A stretch of DNA of 8,382 nt from EC70 sp018675395 (GCA_018675395.1 JABGYE010000251.1:1-8382), one strand, 5' to 3'; shown: positions 1 through 7,276, counted from the first letter of the stretch. The notes: generated from the sequence alone by a model not told the origin. Made by a program: numbers and translations.

Positions 1-1484
1 ATGCCAGGAACAACCGCATCAATCTCACCAGTCTTGCCGTTAGTTTGAGTATTAGTTGCATCACTCGCATAGTCTTTCCAGTCTCCATCAATAGTTTCAT
101 AACGGACACCTGGGCTCAAAGTCAAAGCTCCAAGATCGATATCGTCTTGAATCCATGCTGAGAAAGCATCTGCTTCCTGGAAACGGTTACCACCGGACCC
201 TGGAGCTCCCTCATTAACAACAGGAGCGCCACCAGAAAGGTCAATAGCATCCTGCTGTTGGAAACGACGAATTGAATCAGTGTGCAAGCGAGCTCCACCA
301 CTGATGCTGTGCTCGGTACCTGCTATAGTGGTATCATAGTCAAAGTTGACCTGGAAACCCTTGGACTCATATGCACGTGAATTGTGCTTAATTCCTAAGC
401 TTCCTGTTCCGAGAAGACGAAGGTCATCATACGCAGCTGCGTAAGTAATAGGATCAGCAACAACTTTGGAGACACTCTGTCCACCAGCCTTGTTGATCTT
501 GTACCAGTCACGATCAAATTCATTGTAATAAGCTGCAACTTGAAGAGTTAAATTGTCAGCCGGCTCAACCAAATACTTCAAGTATGAGCGCTTGTGCTCA
601 GTTGCCATGTGATCCAGGAACGTTCCTGCATAGCGTCTGTATGGGTTAGCCTTATGATCTGATTCAGTCAGACCTGCATAAGTCTCATCAGCATCGAACT
701 CAGTATAGCCATACTTGAACTCCCAACGCTGATAAACGTCGCTATTTGGCTCCCAAAAAATCTTAACCATAGGCTCCATGAGGTCGAAACCCGTCTCGTC
801 AGATCCACCGAATCCGTTACCGGCATCTATCTTGCGGTATCCGTCTGTTTGGCGGTAGTAAATTTCAGCTAAAATGCCAACTCTACCAAAGTCACCTTCT
901 GATGTATCAGACCAGTAGCTGTGAATATCAAAGGCACTATTTGATCCATAAGTTGAACGCAAGTAAAAGCTATGATCTGTAGGAAATTGAGTAGAAAGAT
1001 AGTTAATGACACCACCAGTTGTGTGTGGTCCATGAGCAATCTGAGATGATCCTTTGAGGATCTCGATTCCACCCATACGGGCTGCATTTGGGGAGTAATA
1101 TGCGGAAGGCGCAGAATAGGCTGCCGGAGCAGTTAGAATTCCATCCTCCATTATTGTTACGTTATCACTACGTGTACCTTCAGCACCACGAATGGAGATG
1201 TTAGGAAAATTACCATGGCCGTCTTCCTCCCGGTAATATACACCAGGAATGCGACCAAGAATACGATTCACATTGTAGTAGTTCTGTGATCGAAGCTCTT
1301 CCGTATCGATGACGTAACCGGAACCGGGAAGATCAAAAGTATCTCCACCTCCAATCACAAGACTCGGATCCAATATTTCGGCCGCTTCTTTATCTTGCGC
1401 AACCGCATTGGAAATCATCAGTACGGATGAAGTGAAGACTCCAAGCAGAATTACTGAAAATCGTTTAGAGTTATTTTTTAACAT
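1..1484 (-). CDS. FecA-like TonB-dependent outer-membrane iron receptor (N-terminal part, cut by window edge)
   Basis: This is an outer-membrane receptor that would import a ferric chelate (ferric citrate or a siderophore) using TonB/ExbBD energy. The frame is open from the ATG at 1484 to the left edge, giving 494 codons of a protein that usually has about 700-800. Residues 1-29 look like a signal peptide: a basic start (MLKNNSKR), a hydrophobic core and AVA before Q30. The plug domain follows at about 55-165. It carries the strongest family signs: RIPGVYYREEDGHGNFP, SIRGAEGTRS, IMEDGILTAP, and EILKGSSQIAHGP followed by TTGGVINYLST, close to the FecA (COG4772) pattern. After about 170, alternating Tyr/Trp-rich stretches fit beta-barrel strands. 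No classical TonB box is obvious; the stretch around SLVIGGGDTF (41-50) is the best candidate. There is no Shine-Dalgarno before the ATG. Fur-box-like sites upstream support iron repression. No fecI/fecR genes are visible. The substrate is not determinable here. Confidence 0.93.
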   Translation of the reverse strand, partial: MLKNNSKRFSVILLGVFTSSVLMISNAVAQDKEAAEILDPSLVIGGGDTFDLPGSGYVIDTEELRSQNYYNVNRILGRIPGVYYREEDGHGNFPNISIRGAEGTRSDNVTIMEDGILTAPAAYSAPSAYYSPNAARMGGIEILKGSSQIAHGPHTTGGVINYLSTQFPTDHSFYLRSTYGSNSAFDIHSYWSDTSEGDFGRVGILAEIYYRQTDGYRKIDAGNGFGGSDETGFDLMEPMVKIFWEPNSDVYQRWEFKYGYTEFDADETYAGLTESDHKANPYRRYAGTFLDHMATEHKRSYLKYLVEPADNLTLQVAAYYNEFDRDWYKINKAGGQSVSKVVADPITYAAAYDDLRLLGTGSLGIKHNSRAYESKGFQVNFDYDTTIAGTEHSISGGARLHTDSIRRFQQQDAIDLSGGAPVVNEGAPGSGGNRFQEADAFSAWIQDDIDLGALTLSPGVRYETIDGDWKDYASDATNTQTNGKTGEIDAVVPG

Positions 1485-1514
1485 TGTTATTTAGTCGTAT
1501 TATTTTTGTTTGGT

Positions 1515-1568
1515 TTAAAAGTTTTCCGACGCTTGAAAGCCTACCTGGGGCAGAAGCCAATCAACCAT
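1515..1568 (-). CDS. possible 17-aa leader peptide in the receptor's 5' leader
   Basis: A short reading frame, MVDWLLPQVGFQASENF then TAA, lies wholly inside the predicted leader of the FecA-like gene. Its ATG (1566-1568) is preceded by a G7 run (minus strand, 1575-1581) with a 6-nt gap, which could act as a purine-rich ribosome site; the receptor ATG itself has none. The stop is 30 nt before the receptor start, close enough for translational coupling or attenuation. A short ORF of this size can occur by chance, and I know of no family match, so this is a candidate only. Confidence 0.25.
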   Translation of the reverse strand: MVDWLLPQVGFQASENF

Positions 1569-1591
1569 GTATTTCCCCCCCACTTATGTAA

Positions 1592-1606
1592 TGAGAGTGA
1601 TTCTTA
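1592..1606. promoter_or_regulatory. Fur-box-like site overlapping the receptor -10 (weaker site)
   Basis: The bases TGAGAGTGATTCTTA match the 7-1-7 Fur pattern TGATAATnATTATCA at 10 of 14 fixed positions. They match the often-seen half-site pair GAGAATGATTCTCA at 12 of 14. The site covers the predicted -10 and transcription start of the FecA-like gene, where a bound Fe-Fur repressor would block RNA polymerase. Confidence 0.55.
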
Positions 1607-1632
1607 TTAGCAGTAGAAGCAATTACAGTCAA
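1604..1632 (-). promoter_or_regulatory. sigma70-type promoter of the FecA-like receptor gene
   Basis: On the minus strand, a -35 box TTGACT (1627-1632, 5 of 6 to consensus) is followed after 17 nt by TAATAA (1604-1609). TG one base upstream of the -10 makes an extended -10, TGCTAATAA. Transcription would begin near 1597, giving a leader of about 110 nt before the ATG at 1484. The two Fur-like sites sit on either side of this promoter. Confidence 0.6.
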
Positions 1633-1639
1633 CCTTTGT

Positions 1640-1654
1640 TGATAATAATTCTCA
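1640..1654. promoter_or_regulatory. Fur box upstream of the receptor -35 (strong match)
   Basis: The bases TGATAATAATTCTCA match the 7-1-7 Fur consensus TGATAATnATTATCA at 13 of 14 fixed positions. The site ends 8 bp upstream of the -35 box of the FecA-like gene. Together with the site at 1592-1606 it suggests iron-dependent repression, possibly with Fur dimers spreading over the promoter between them. Confidence 0.72.
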
Positions 1655-1732
1655 ATATTATTAATGACTGCTAAATATTTGGCAATGCCTCAATAAAACG
1701 GCACCATTGATAGGAAAAACGTCCCTATTTAT

Positions 1733-3115
1733 TTAGATATGGACCGCATGCCCGGTAGAAGCTCCGACCGCTTCATGAACCATTTCACTGAGAGTAGGAT
1801 GAGCATGAATCGTATTTTCAATTTCTTCGTAAGTGAGCTCAGATTCAATGGCCAAACCAAGTTCAGCAATCAGCTCAGTGGCTTCAGAACCTATAATATG
1901 TGCCCCTAAAATTTCTCCGTGCGGCTCTCCTATCAATAGCTTAATGAAACCTTCCGTCTCACCAGCCGCTTGTGCCTTACCACTGGCCTGGTAAGGGAAT
2001 TTTCCAATCTTAAAAGATAAGCCCTTCTCCTCGGCCCCTTGCTCCGTGAGTCCAACACTAGCCACTTGAGGCTGACAATACGTGCAACCAGGAAAGGTTC
2101 CGACTTTCTTAGGTTGGTTCCCACTGAAAAGACCATTAACGCACTGAGTCGCTTCAAAGCTAGCTACGTGAGCGAGCCAAGGTGGTCCTATAATGTCTCC
2201 GACAGCATAAATTCCAGGAACGTTAGTCTGATACTTATCGTCAGTCACTATGTATCCTCTATCCAATTCAAGATCAAAGTCAGCCGGAAGAACAGGCTCA
2301 ACCCCAATCGCTATGAGTGCAACCTCGGCCCCTATTGTACTTGGTGCGGATCCTTCCTTTTCAATATCGATTTCAATACGATCGCCAAGGTCTCTAGTCC
2401 CTATCACTTTTGTTGAAGTGAGAATTTCAATTCCACTCTTCTTGAAACTTTTTTCCAATTCGGCACTCACCTCTTGATCCTCGACAGGTAAAATATTGGG
2501 CATCATTTCAACGACTGTAACCTTAGTCCCAAATGCATTGAAGAAATATGCAAATTCAATACCGATCGCACCTGCTCCGATAATGACAATGTCCTCGGGT
2601 TGCTTCTCCATGATCATCGCCTCAGAACTTCCAACAACGGAGCGACCATTGAACGGAAGGTCAGGAAATGCTCTTGTCTTGCAACCAGTGGCAACGAGAA
2701 TGTGTTCGGCCTCGAGAACATTTTGCTGGCCAGAAGAATCAGTAACTCGAACTTTACCGGGCTCAAGTATCTGACCAGAGCCGAGAACATAATCGACTTT
2801 GTTTTTCTTAAATAAAAATTCAATTCCACCAGCGAGTCGGTCCGATACTTCTCGACTCCTCGATATGACCTTGGACCAATCGTAGGATAAATTATCGAAA
2901 CTGAATCCAAACTCATCAGCATGGTTTTGCATCAAACGATAAAGCTCAGCATTGCGAAGGAGCGACTTGGTCGGAATGCAACCCCAATTCAGGCACGTAC
3001 CGCCTGCGCGCTCCTTTTCAACACAAGCGACTCTTTTCTCGAGCTGAGCGGCACGAATGGCTCCGACGTAGCCGGCTGGCCCGCCCCCGATAACGATAAG
3101 GTCATACTTAGACAT
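1733..3115 (-). CDS. lpd: dihydrolipoyl dehydrogenase (E3 of 2-oxoacid dehydrogenase complexes / glycine cleavage)
   Basis: This FAD flavoprotein reoxidises dihydrolipoamide on E2 or H-protein lipoyl arms and makes NADH in the cytoplasm. Numbered from the start MSKYDL (460 aa, the usual length): FAD-binding GGGPAG at about 10-15; redox disulfide C41/C46 in GGTCLNWGCIPTK; VATG at about 141-144; NAD-binding GAGAIG at 180-185; second FAD motif YAVGD at 303-307; C-terminal dyad His439...Glu444 in HAHPTLSE. All key residues are present. The frame stays open up to a TTG at 3217, but the promoter at 3189-3217 would put transcription start near 3182, excluding the long form. The family also begins at MSKYDLIVIGGGPAG. 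No clear Shine-Dalgarno precedes the ATG. The PDH, OGDH and glycine-cleavage partner genes are not nearby, so which complex it serves is open. An extra CTYC pair lies at 344-347 in the interface domain. Confidence 0.96.
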   Translation of the reverse strand: MSKYDLIVIGGGPAGYVGAIRAAQLEKRVACVEKERAGGTCLNWGCIPTKSLLRNAELYRLMQNHADEFGFSFDNLSYDWSKVISRSREVSDRLAGGIEFLFKKNKVDYVLGSGQILEPGKVRVTDSSGQQNVLEAEHILVATGCKTRAFPDLPFNGRSVVGSSEAMIMEKQPEDIVIIGAGAIGIEFAYFFNAFGTKVTVVEMMPNILPVEDQEVSAELEKSFKKSGIEILTSTKVIGTRDLGDRIEIDIEKEGSAPSTIGAEVALIAIGVEPVLPADFDLELDRGYIVTDDKYQTNVPGIYAVGDIIGPPWLAHVASFEATQCVNGLFSGNQPKKVGTFPGCTYCQPQVASVGLTEQGAEEKGLSFKIGKFPYQASGKAQAAGETEGFIKLLIGEPHGEILGAHIIGSEATELIAELGLAIESELTYEEIENTIHAHPTLSEMVHEAVGASTGHAVHI

Positions 3116-3133
3116 TTCTTGATTCAGTAGCTT

Positions 3134-3208
3134 CCAGCCAGAGCATTTCAACTCAGAATTACTTAAATTATTCGATGGCTGGTAATATATTATCGATGCA
3201 TGGCTCTG
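3134..3208. repeat. two overlapping inverted repeats in the lpd/epimerase divergent region
   Basis: CCAGCCA (3134-3140) pairs with TGGCTGG (3176-3182), and CAGAGC (3139-3144) pairs with GCTCTG (3203-3208). The left arms share two bases, so the two pairings exclude each other. The first would form near the 5' end of the lpd transcript with a 35-nt loop; the second reaches into the spacer of the lpd promoter. This could be an operator or leader structure, or chance in a short AT-rich region. Confidence 0.25.
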
Positions 3209-3217
3209 AATTGGCAA
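3189..3217 (-). promoter_or_regulatory. sigma70-type promoter of lpd
   Basis: On the minus strand, TTGCCA (-35, 3212-3217, 5 of 6) is separated by 17 nt from GATAAT (-10, 3189-3194, 5 of 6). The expected start is near 3182, giving a leader of about 66 nt before the lpd ATG at 3115. This promoter overlaps the TTG at 3217 that an ORF caller would choose, so it argues for the shorter protein. On the other strand, TGGTAATAT at 3180-3188 could be an extended -10 for the epimerase gene, but without a good -35. Confidence 0.65.
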
Positions 3218-3273
3218 AGCCTAACTACTAGAACTCCTGCTTTCTCTTCTTAAGCATTTTAGGACAGATTGAC

Positions 3274-3278
3274 AGGTG
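3274..3278 (+). promoter_or_regulatory. Shine-Dalgarno site of the epimerase-like gene
   Basis: AGGTG lies 7 nt before the ATG at 3286 and fits an anti-Shine-Dalgarno pairing. It supports that start and is the only clear ribosome site among the complete genes here. Confidence 0.6.
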
Positions 3279-3285
3279 CCGCGAT

Positions 3286-4461
3286 ATGGACAAACCTTTT
3301 GAAGGTAGGAGCCCAATTCCATTGAATCATTTAAAAGACCAATTCCTTCTAGATCCAGAAGTAGCTTACTTCAATCATGGCGCTTACGGGGCATGTCCAC
3401 GACCAGTATTTGAAGCCTACCAGCGCTATCAGCACGAGCTTGAGAGAGAGCCTGCTACCCTCCTTTACAGGGACTTCACCAAAAGAATGCAGGAAACAAG
3501 ATCAGGACTTTCCCTGTTCCTTAATTGTGAATCCGATCAAATCGCATTTGTGCGTAACGTGACTTACGGACTAAATATGGTGGCTCAGTCCCTGATCATC
3601 AAAGAAGGAGACAAGGTATTGGCAACTGAACACGAATATGGGGCCGTTGATAGGATGTGGGAAACTGTATGCGAGGAAAGGGGAGCACATTTTATCAGAA
3701 TCAAAATGCCGCTCCCTCTCGAATCTGCATCCTCAGCAGTGAATCTATTGAAAGCAAAAATCGATCCTTCAGTAAAAATTGTCACATTCCCTCACATTGC
3801 CCCAGAAACGGCACAGCTTTTTCCGATCAATGAACTAACAGAAATTGTCAGGGCCGCTGGCGCAGTCTCTGTCATTGATGGCGCGCATGCACCTGGCCAG
3901 ATAAAAGTAAATCTCAAAGAGATCGGTGCCGATTTCTATGTGGGTAATTGCCACAAATGGATGCTCTCACCTAAGGGAGCAGGTTTCGTTTACGCTTCTC
4001 GAGAACATGAAAACCAGATCCGCCCGCCCGCAATCAGCTGGGGAAACATTTCAGAGGGAACCTCGTCACTGCTTCTGGAAAATGATTGGCAAGGAACAAT
4101 AGACATCTCCTCCATCTTAGCAGTTCAAGACGCCATTAATTTTCTCAACAATAATAAATGGTTCGAAACCGTTGTTCCGCGTTCAAGTCAACTTATAGAA
4201 GAATTTAATGAAAAAATTCTTGGTATCACAGGAATGGATGATCTCTATATGCACACCGATTTGCAACCACCTCAGATGCGATCTTATCTCTTACCTGAGG
4301 GGGATCATTCTTCCCTTCACACTGAACTCTTTCACCATTTCAAAGTCGATGTGCCAGTGTTCTTACATCCAAAGGTCAGCATGTTCCGAATCTCAATTCA
4401 GGCATATAATGATGAATCTGACCTCGAAAGGCTAGTAAATGCACTGAGGAAACTTCTCTGA
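3286..4461 (+). CDS. isopenicillin-N-epimerase-like class V PLP-dependent enzyme
   Basis: A 391-aa cytoplasmic fold-type I PLP enzyme of the aminotransferase class V group (CefD/cysteine desulfurase-like). Visible motifs in order: YFNHGAYGACPRPV at about 28-41, the N-terminal signature of this branch; EHEYGAVDRMW near 115-125; VIDGAHAPGQ at 196-205, with Asp198 expected to contact the PLP ring nitrogen; GNCHKWMLSPKGAGF at 220-234, with Lys224 as the Schiff-base lysine; RPPAISWG at 247-253; WQGTIDIS at 268-275; and FRIS with Arg368 as the likely carboxylate-binding arginine. Length and order are complete. Proteins with this annotation are widespread in bacteria that make no beta-lactam, so true isopenicillin epimerase activity is unlikely; desulfurase, lyase or racemase chemistry on an amino acid is possible. 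The usual DHxTSxTA stretch reads PHIAPETA (169-176). It is divergent from lpd and convergent with the aminopeptidase gene; nothing nearby names a substrate. Confidence 0.88.
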   Translation: MDKPFEGRSPIPLNHLKDQFLLDPEVAYFNHGAYGACPRPVFEAYQRYQHELEREPATLLYRDFTKRMQETRSGLSLFLNCESDQIAFVRNVTYGLNMVAQSLIIKEGDKVLATEHEYGAVDRMWETVCEERGAHFIRIKMPLPLESASSAVNLLKAKIDPSVKIVTFPHIAPETAQLFPINELTEIVRAAGAVSVIDGAHAPGQIKVNLKEIGADFYVGNCHKWMLSPKGAGFVYASREHENQIRPPAISWGNISEGTSSLLLENDWQGTIDISSILAVQDAINFLNNNKWFETVVPRSSQLIEEFNEKILGITGMDDLYMHTDLQPPQMRSYLLPEGDHSSLHTELFHHFKVDVPVFLHPKVSMFRISIQAYNDESDLERLVNALRKLL

Positions 4462-4471
4462 TTATATTCGG

Positions 4472-5920
4472 TCAAATACTCTCCAGATAATCAATCAGCA
4501 AACGAACTCCCACGCCGGTCCCCTGCTCTCCGCCCTGATAGTCTCTCTGCGCCGCACCCCAGGCACTTCCTGCAATATCTAGATGAGCCCAAGGCGTTTC
4601 TCCGACAAAGTATGATAGGAAAGCACCGCCCGTTGAAGATCCGGCGCCCGTGGCAGGTCCACTGATATTTTTCAAATCACCTACCATTCCTTTCATTTCC
4701 TTTTTGTGAAGATCAATGATTGGCAAAGGCCACACCATTTCCGAAGTTCTTTTACCTGCATCCACAAGTGATTGCGTCAAGTCATCATCATTCCCCATGA
4801 CTCCTGTAATTTCGTGGCCCAGAGCAACGACAACTGCACCAGTCAGAGTGGCAAGATCTACCATTGCATCAGGACGGATCTTTTTAGCGGCATAAGCTAG
4901 CGCATCGGCAAGGATCAATCGCCCCTCAGCGTCAGTATTCAAAACCTCAATCTTGAGCCCATTATAGGCAGTGACCAAATCCCCGGGCTTAGTGGCTTTA
5001 CCGTCAGGAAGATTTTCCGAAGCCGGGATCAGTCCGTGAACTTCAACATCTGAGCTAATTGTAGATAGGACATCAAAAACACCAAGCACTGCAGCTCCTC
5101 CGGACATATCATATTTCATCTCGTGCATCTTTCCTGAAGGCTTGAGACTAATGCCACCAGAATCAAAGGTCAGACCCTTGCCTACAAAACAAACCTTCTT
5201 CCCAGTCTTGGCTTTTGGTCGATGAATTAAATGGATTAAATAAGCTGGCTCAGACGAACCTTCAGAGACGGAAAGTAACGACCCCATGCGCATCTTTTTC
5301 ATCGCGCTTTCATCAAAAACTTTCACGGAAATACTGACTGAATTCTTGGCAATTTTGCGGGCCTCTCTGACCAGATCACGGGGCCTCATTTTATTGGCAG
5401 GAGTATCTTGCAAACGTCTGGCGAGGCAGTTCCCATTTCCTATTGCAATGCCACGCTTGGCCCCTCTTTTGATAATCTCCCCGGTATGAAACGTAACTTT
5501 TTTCAAGTCACCCGTGCCTTTTTTAAAGTCATCTAACCGATACGAGCCCATCACAGCACCTTCTGCTACAGCCTGTCCAAAAAGGCTCGCATCAAAACCA
5601 TAATTTCTAGAGGCCCAATAAGTTATAGATCTCAGTTTATTTTCCCTAGCCTCTTTCACAGCGATGGCCGCGGCACGACGAACATTTTCTGCATCTATTT
5701 TTTTGGGTTCACCTAATCCAATCATTAGAACTTGTTGAAAGGGCCCCTTGATCGAATCTGTTATTCTCTTTTGACCAGAGTCGCAGGTAAATGACTCTAG
5801 GCCACTGACCGGAACTTTAACTCCCTGAGGAAGTTTGATTTTTTTACCATGGCAACCAAAAACAATAAGTAGGTCAGATTTAGTTAATTTGGCATTAAGA
5901 GATTTTTGCAGAAATTTCAT
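4472..5920 (-). CDS. pepA: M17 leucyl aminopeptidase, dinuclear metal enzyme
   Basis: A cytosolic, normally hexameric exopeptidase that removes N-terminal residues, preferably Leu, from peptides. The 482-aa length is slightly under the family's usual 490-505. An N-terminal regulatory-type domain (about 1-150) is followed by the catalytic domain. Metal ligands are readable: Lys248 and Asp253 in VGKGLTFDSGGISLKP, Asp271 in MKYDMSGGAAVLG, and Asp330 and Glu332 in the signature NTDAEGRLILADAL (328-341). Lys260 and Arg334 are the expected catalytic residues. The C-terminal part has GDLKNISGP and GGAFLSYF, also typical. All residues needed for activity are present. The ATG at 5920 is followed by MKFLQKSL; no Shine-Dalgarno is seen and the leader is very AT-rich. 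The 3' end faces the epimerase gene across 10 bp. Some PepA proteins also bind DNA; nothing here shows that this one does. Confidence 0.95.
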   Translation of the reverse strand: MKFLQKSLNAKLTKSDLLIVFGCHGKKIKLPQGVKVPVSGLESFTCDSGQKRITDSIKGPFQQVLMIGLGEPKKIDAENVRRAAAIAVKEARENKLRSITYWASRNYGFDASLFGQAVAEGAVMGSYRLDDFKKGTGDLKKVTFHTGEIIKRGAKRGIAIGNGNCLARRLQDTPANKMRPRDLVREARKIAKNSVSISVKVFDESAMKKMRMGSLLSVSEGSSEPAYLIHLIHRPKAKTGKKVCFVGKGLTFDSGGISLKPSGKMHEMKYDMSGGAAVLGVFDVLSTISSDVEVHGLIPASENLPDGKATKPGDLVTAYNGLKIEVLNTDAEGRLILADALAYAAKKIRPDAMVDLATLTGAVVVALGHEITGVMGNDDDLTQSLVDAGKRTSEMVWPLPIIDLHKKEMKGMVGDLKNISGPATGAGSSTGGAFLSYFVGETPWAHLDIAGSAWGAAQRDYQGGEQGTGVGVRLLIDYLESI

Positions 5921-5960
5921 AGGATTATTATTTTTATTTCTTAGGTCATGACTGAGTGCT

Positions 5961-5989
5961 TTAATAAATATTTTAGTTTAGCCTTACAA
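5961..5989 (-). promoter_or_regulatory. candidate promoter of pepA
   Basis: On the minus strand, TTGTAA (5984-5989, 4 of 6) and TATTAA (5961-5966, 4 of 6) are 17 nt apart, in the 136-bp gap between the propeller gene and pepA. The match is moderate and the region is AT-rich, so chance is likely. The rest of the gap (5921-6056) shows no strong hairpin terminator. Confidence 0.35.
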
Positions 5990-6056
5990 GAAATCGCACC
6001 ATTGACCCATATTTAAAATGGTTAACTCCCTGATATGAAACTACCAGAAAATAAAC

Positions 6057-7271
6057 TCAGGAACCTTTGCCTACACCAACAGCTACTAGGTTACCTGATG
6101 CATTCCTCGTGTAAATAATACCATTTGAGAGAACAGGAACGGTCCAGCACCGGCCTCGATTAACTTGCTCTCGGGCCAAGCTTTCAAATTTTTTTGGTGA
6201 TGCAACACCAACCGCAAGTTCTCCGCGCTCACTAAATACTATGAGCTTACCGTCAGCAGCGGTCACTGTGCCACAACCAAAACCACCTTCTTTCCATTTC
6301 ACCTCCCCCGTTTCAAATTCCATGCAAACTAGTTCTTTCTTCTTCGCACCATGCGTATTGCCACTGATGCCGTACAGGTGTCTATCAATGACAACACAAT
6401 TTGCCATGTGATTACTGATAGCCTTATTGCTGTACACTTCCTTTAATCTTTTCCCATCAAAATTATAAAGCCCACAACCACGACCATAACCGGTCGAGAT
6501 AAACACTTTATTATCAATAACCATGGGTGTCGTCGCATTCGTGCTAAATCTTGTCTTCCATTCATTAACCGTGACCGTCTTACCAGTACCGGCTTCGAGA
6601 ATAACTAGGCCTTCCGTCTTCAATGTAATGAGTAAGTCCTTGCCTCCAAAATTGAATAAAACCGGGCTAGCATATGCTGGTTTAAACCGTTCACTTTTCC
6701 AAATAATTTCGCCTTCTCTCAACGAATAGGCAATGGTATGGGCAGCCTCGACCACTATCATTCCACCAACAATGAGTGGAGATCCGGCAAAGCCCCACTC
6801 AGCAGGTTTCTGCATAGCTGAATCTTTGAGTAGATCTCTCTCCCAGAGTTTTTTCCCATCTTTTGCATTGTATGATTTAAATTTTCCATCCTTTCCCAAC
6901 GAGTAAACCTTTCCGAGGTGCACTGTGGGAGTAGCTGCTGGACCTCCCTCATGAAGCCGAGGTAATAATTCTGCCTTATATGTGTCAGACCAAATCTCTT
7001 TACCGGTCTTCGCATCAAAACAATAAACTGTTTCAGAGCCATCCCTTCGCTTTCCGTCATGGCCTAACGTGTAGAGTCTCCCCTTGGAAACAGATACCCC
7101 GGCAAATCCGACACCAACCTGTGCCTTCCAAATCACATTACCTATCTTGTCAGGGTCCCATTCAGTCTCAGTTGAAATGCCATTATAATTTGGGCCCTGC
7201 CAATTGGGCCAGTCAGCGGCATCGAGCGAAGAAATGATACCCGAAAGTATAATTGTTAGGGAAATCCTCAT
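6057..7271 (-). CDS. exported PQQ-like (BamB-like) beta-propeller repeat protein
   Basis: A 404-aa protein with a likely signal peptide (MRISLTIILSGIISSLDA, cleavage near residue 18) and then ADWPNWQGPNYNG, the start commonly seen in planctomycete and verrucomicrobial secreted propellers. Repeated blades follow the pattern strand - D/N-x-K/T-G-K - x-x-W: VYCFDAKTGKEIW, FKSYNAKDGKKLW, IAYSLREGEIIW, LVILEAGTGK, LVCMEFETGEVKW, and a C-terminal RCWTVPVLSNGIIYTRNASGNLVAV; about seven in all. It probably acts in the periplasm or on the surface. I see no quinoprotein dehydrogenase cofactor motifs (no vicinal Cys-Cys), so a scaffold or binding role is more likely than PQQ catalysis. Six cysteines (84, 266, 292, 316, 333, 375) could form disulfides after export. 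The open frame begins at a TTG (7277), two codons upstream of the ATG at 7271; I chose the ATG because it gives a normal signal peptide. Function unknown. Confidence 0.85.
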   Translation of the reverse strand: MRISLTIILSGIISSLDAADWPNWQGPNYNGISTETEWDPDKIGNVIWKAQVGVGFAGVSVSKGRLYTLGHDGKRRDGSETVYCFDAKTGKEIWSDTYKAELLPRLHEGGPAATPTVHLGKVYSLGKDGKFKSYNAKDGKKLWERDLLKDSAMQKPAEWGFAGSPLIVGGMIVVEAAHTIAYSLREGEIIWKSERFKPAYASPVLFNFGGKDLLITLKTEGLVILEAGTGKTVTVNEWKTRFSTNATTPMVIDNKVFISTGYGRGCGLYNFDGKRLKEVYSNKAISNHMANCVVIDRHLYGISGNTHGAKKKELVCMEFETGEVKWKEGGFGCGTVTAADGKLIVFSERGELAVGVASPKKFESLAREQVNRGRCWTVPVLSNGIIYTRNASGNLVAVGVGKGS

Positions 7272-7276
7272 TCCCA

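Noticed and set aside
1710..1728. Hairpin ATAGG/CCTAT just after the lpd stop as a terminator
   Set aside because: Only 5 bp of mostly A/T pairs with a 9-nt loop, and no T run follows on the minus strand.
2039..2416. Plus-strand open frame of 125 codons inside lpd
   Set aside because: It is antisense to strongly conserved lpd coding sequence and has no recognisable motif; it is explained by the codon use of lpd.
3134..3208. Riboswitch or attenuator in the lpd/epimerase gap
   Set aside because: Only two short inverted repeats are visible; no known aptamer core or terminator/antiterminator pair can be read.
3286..4461. Beta-lactam biosynthesis locus
   Set aside because: No ACV synthetase, isopenicillin N synthase or expandase gene is nearby, and CefD-like annotation is common in non-producers.
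6057..7271. PQQ-dependent dehydrogenase
   Set aside because: The blades are PQQ-like, but the protein is short, lacks the vicinal disulfide and catalytic acidic motifs of quinoproteins, and fits BamB-like structural propellers better.
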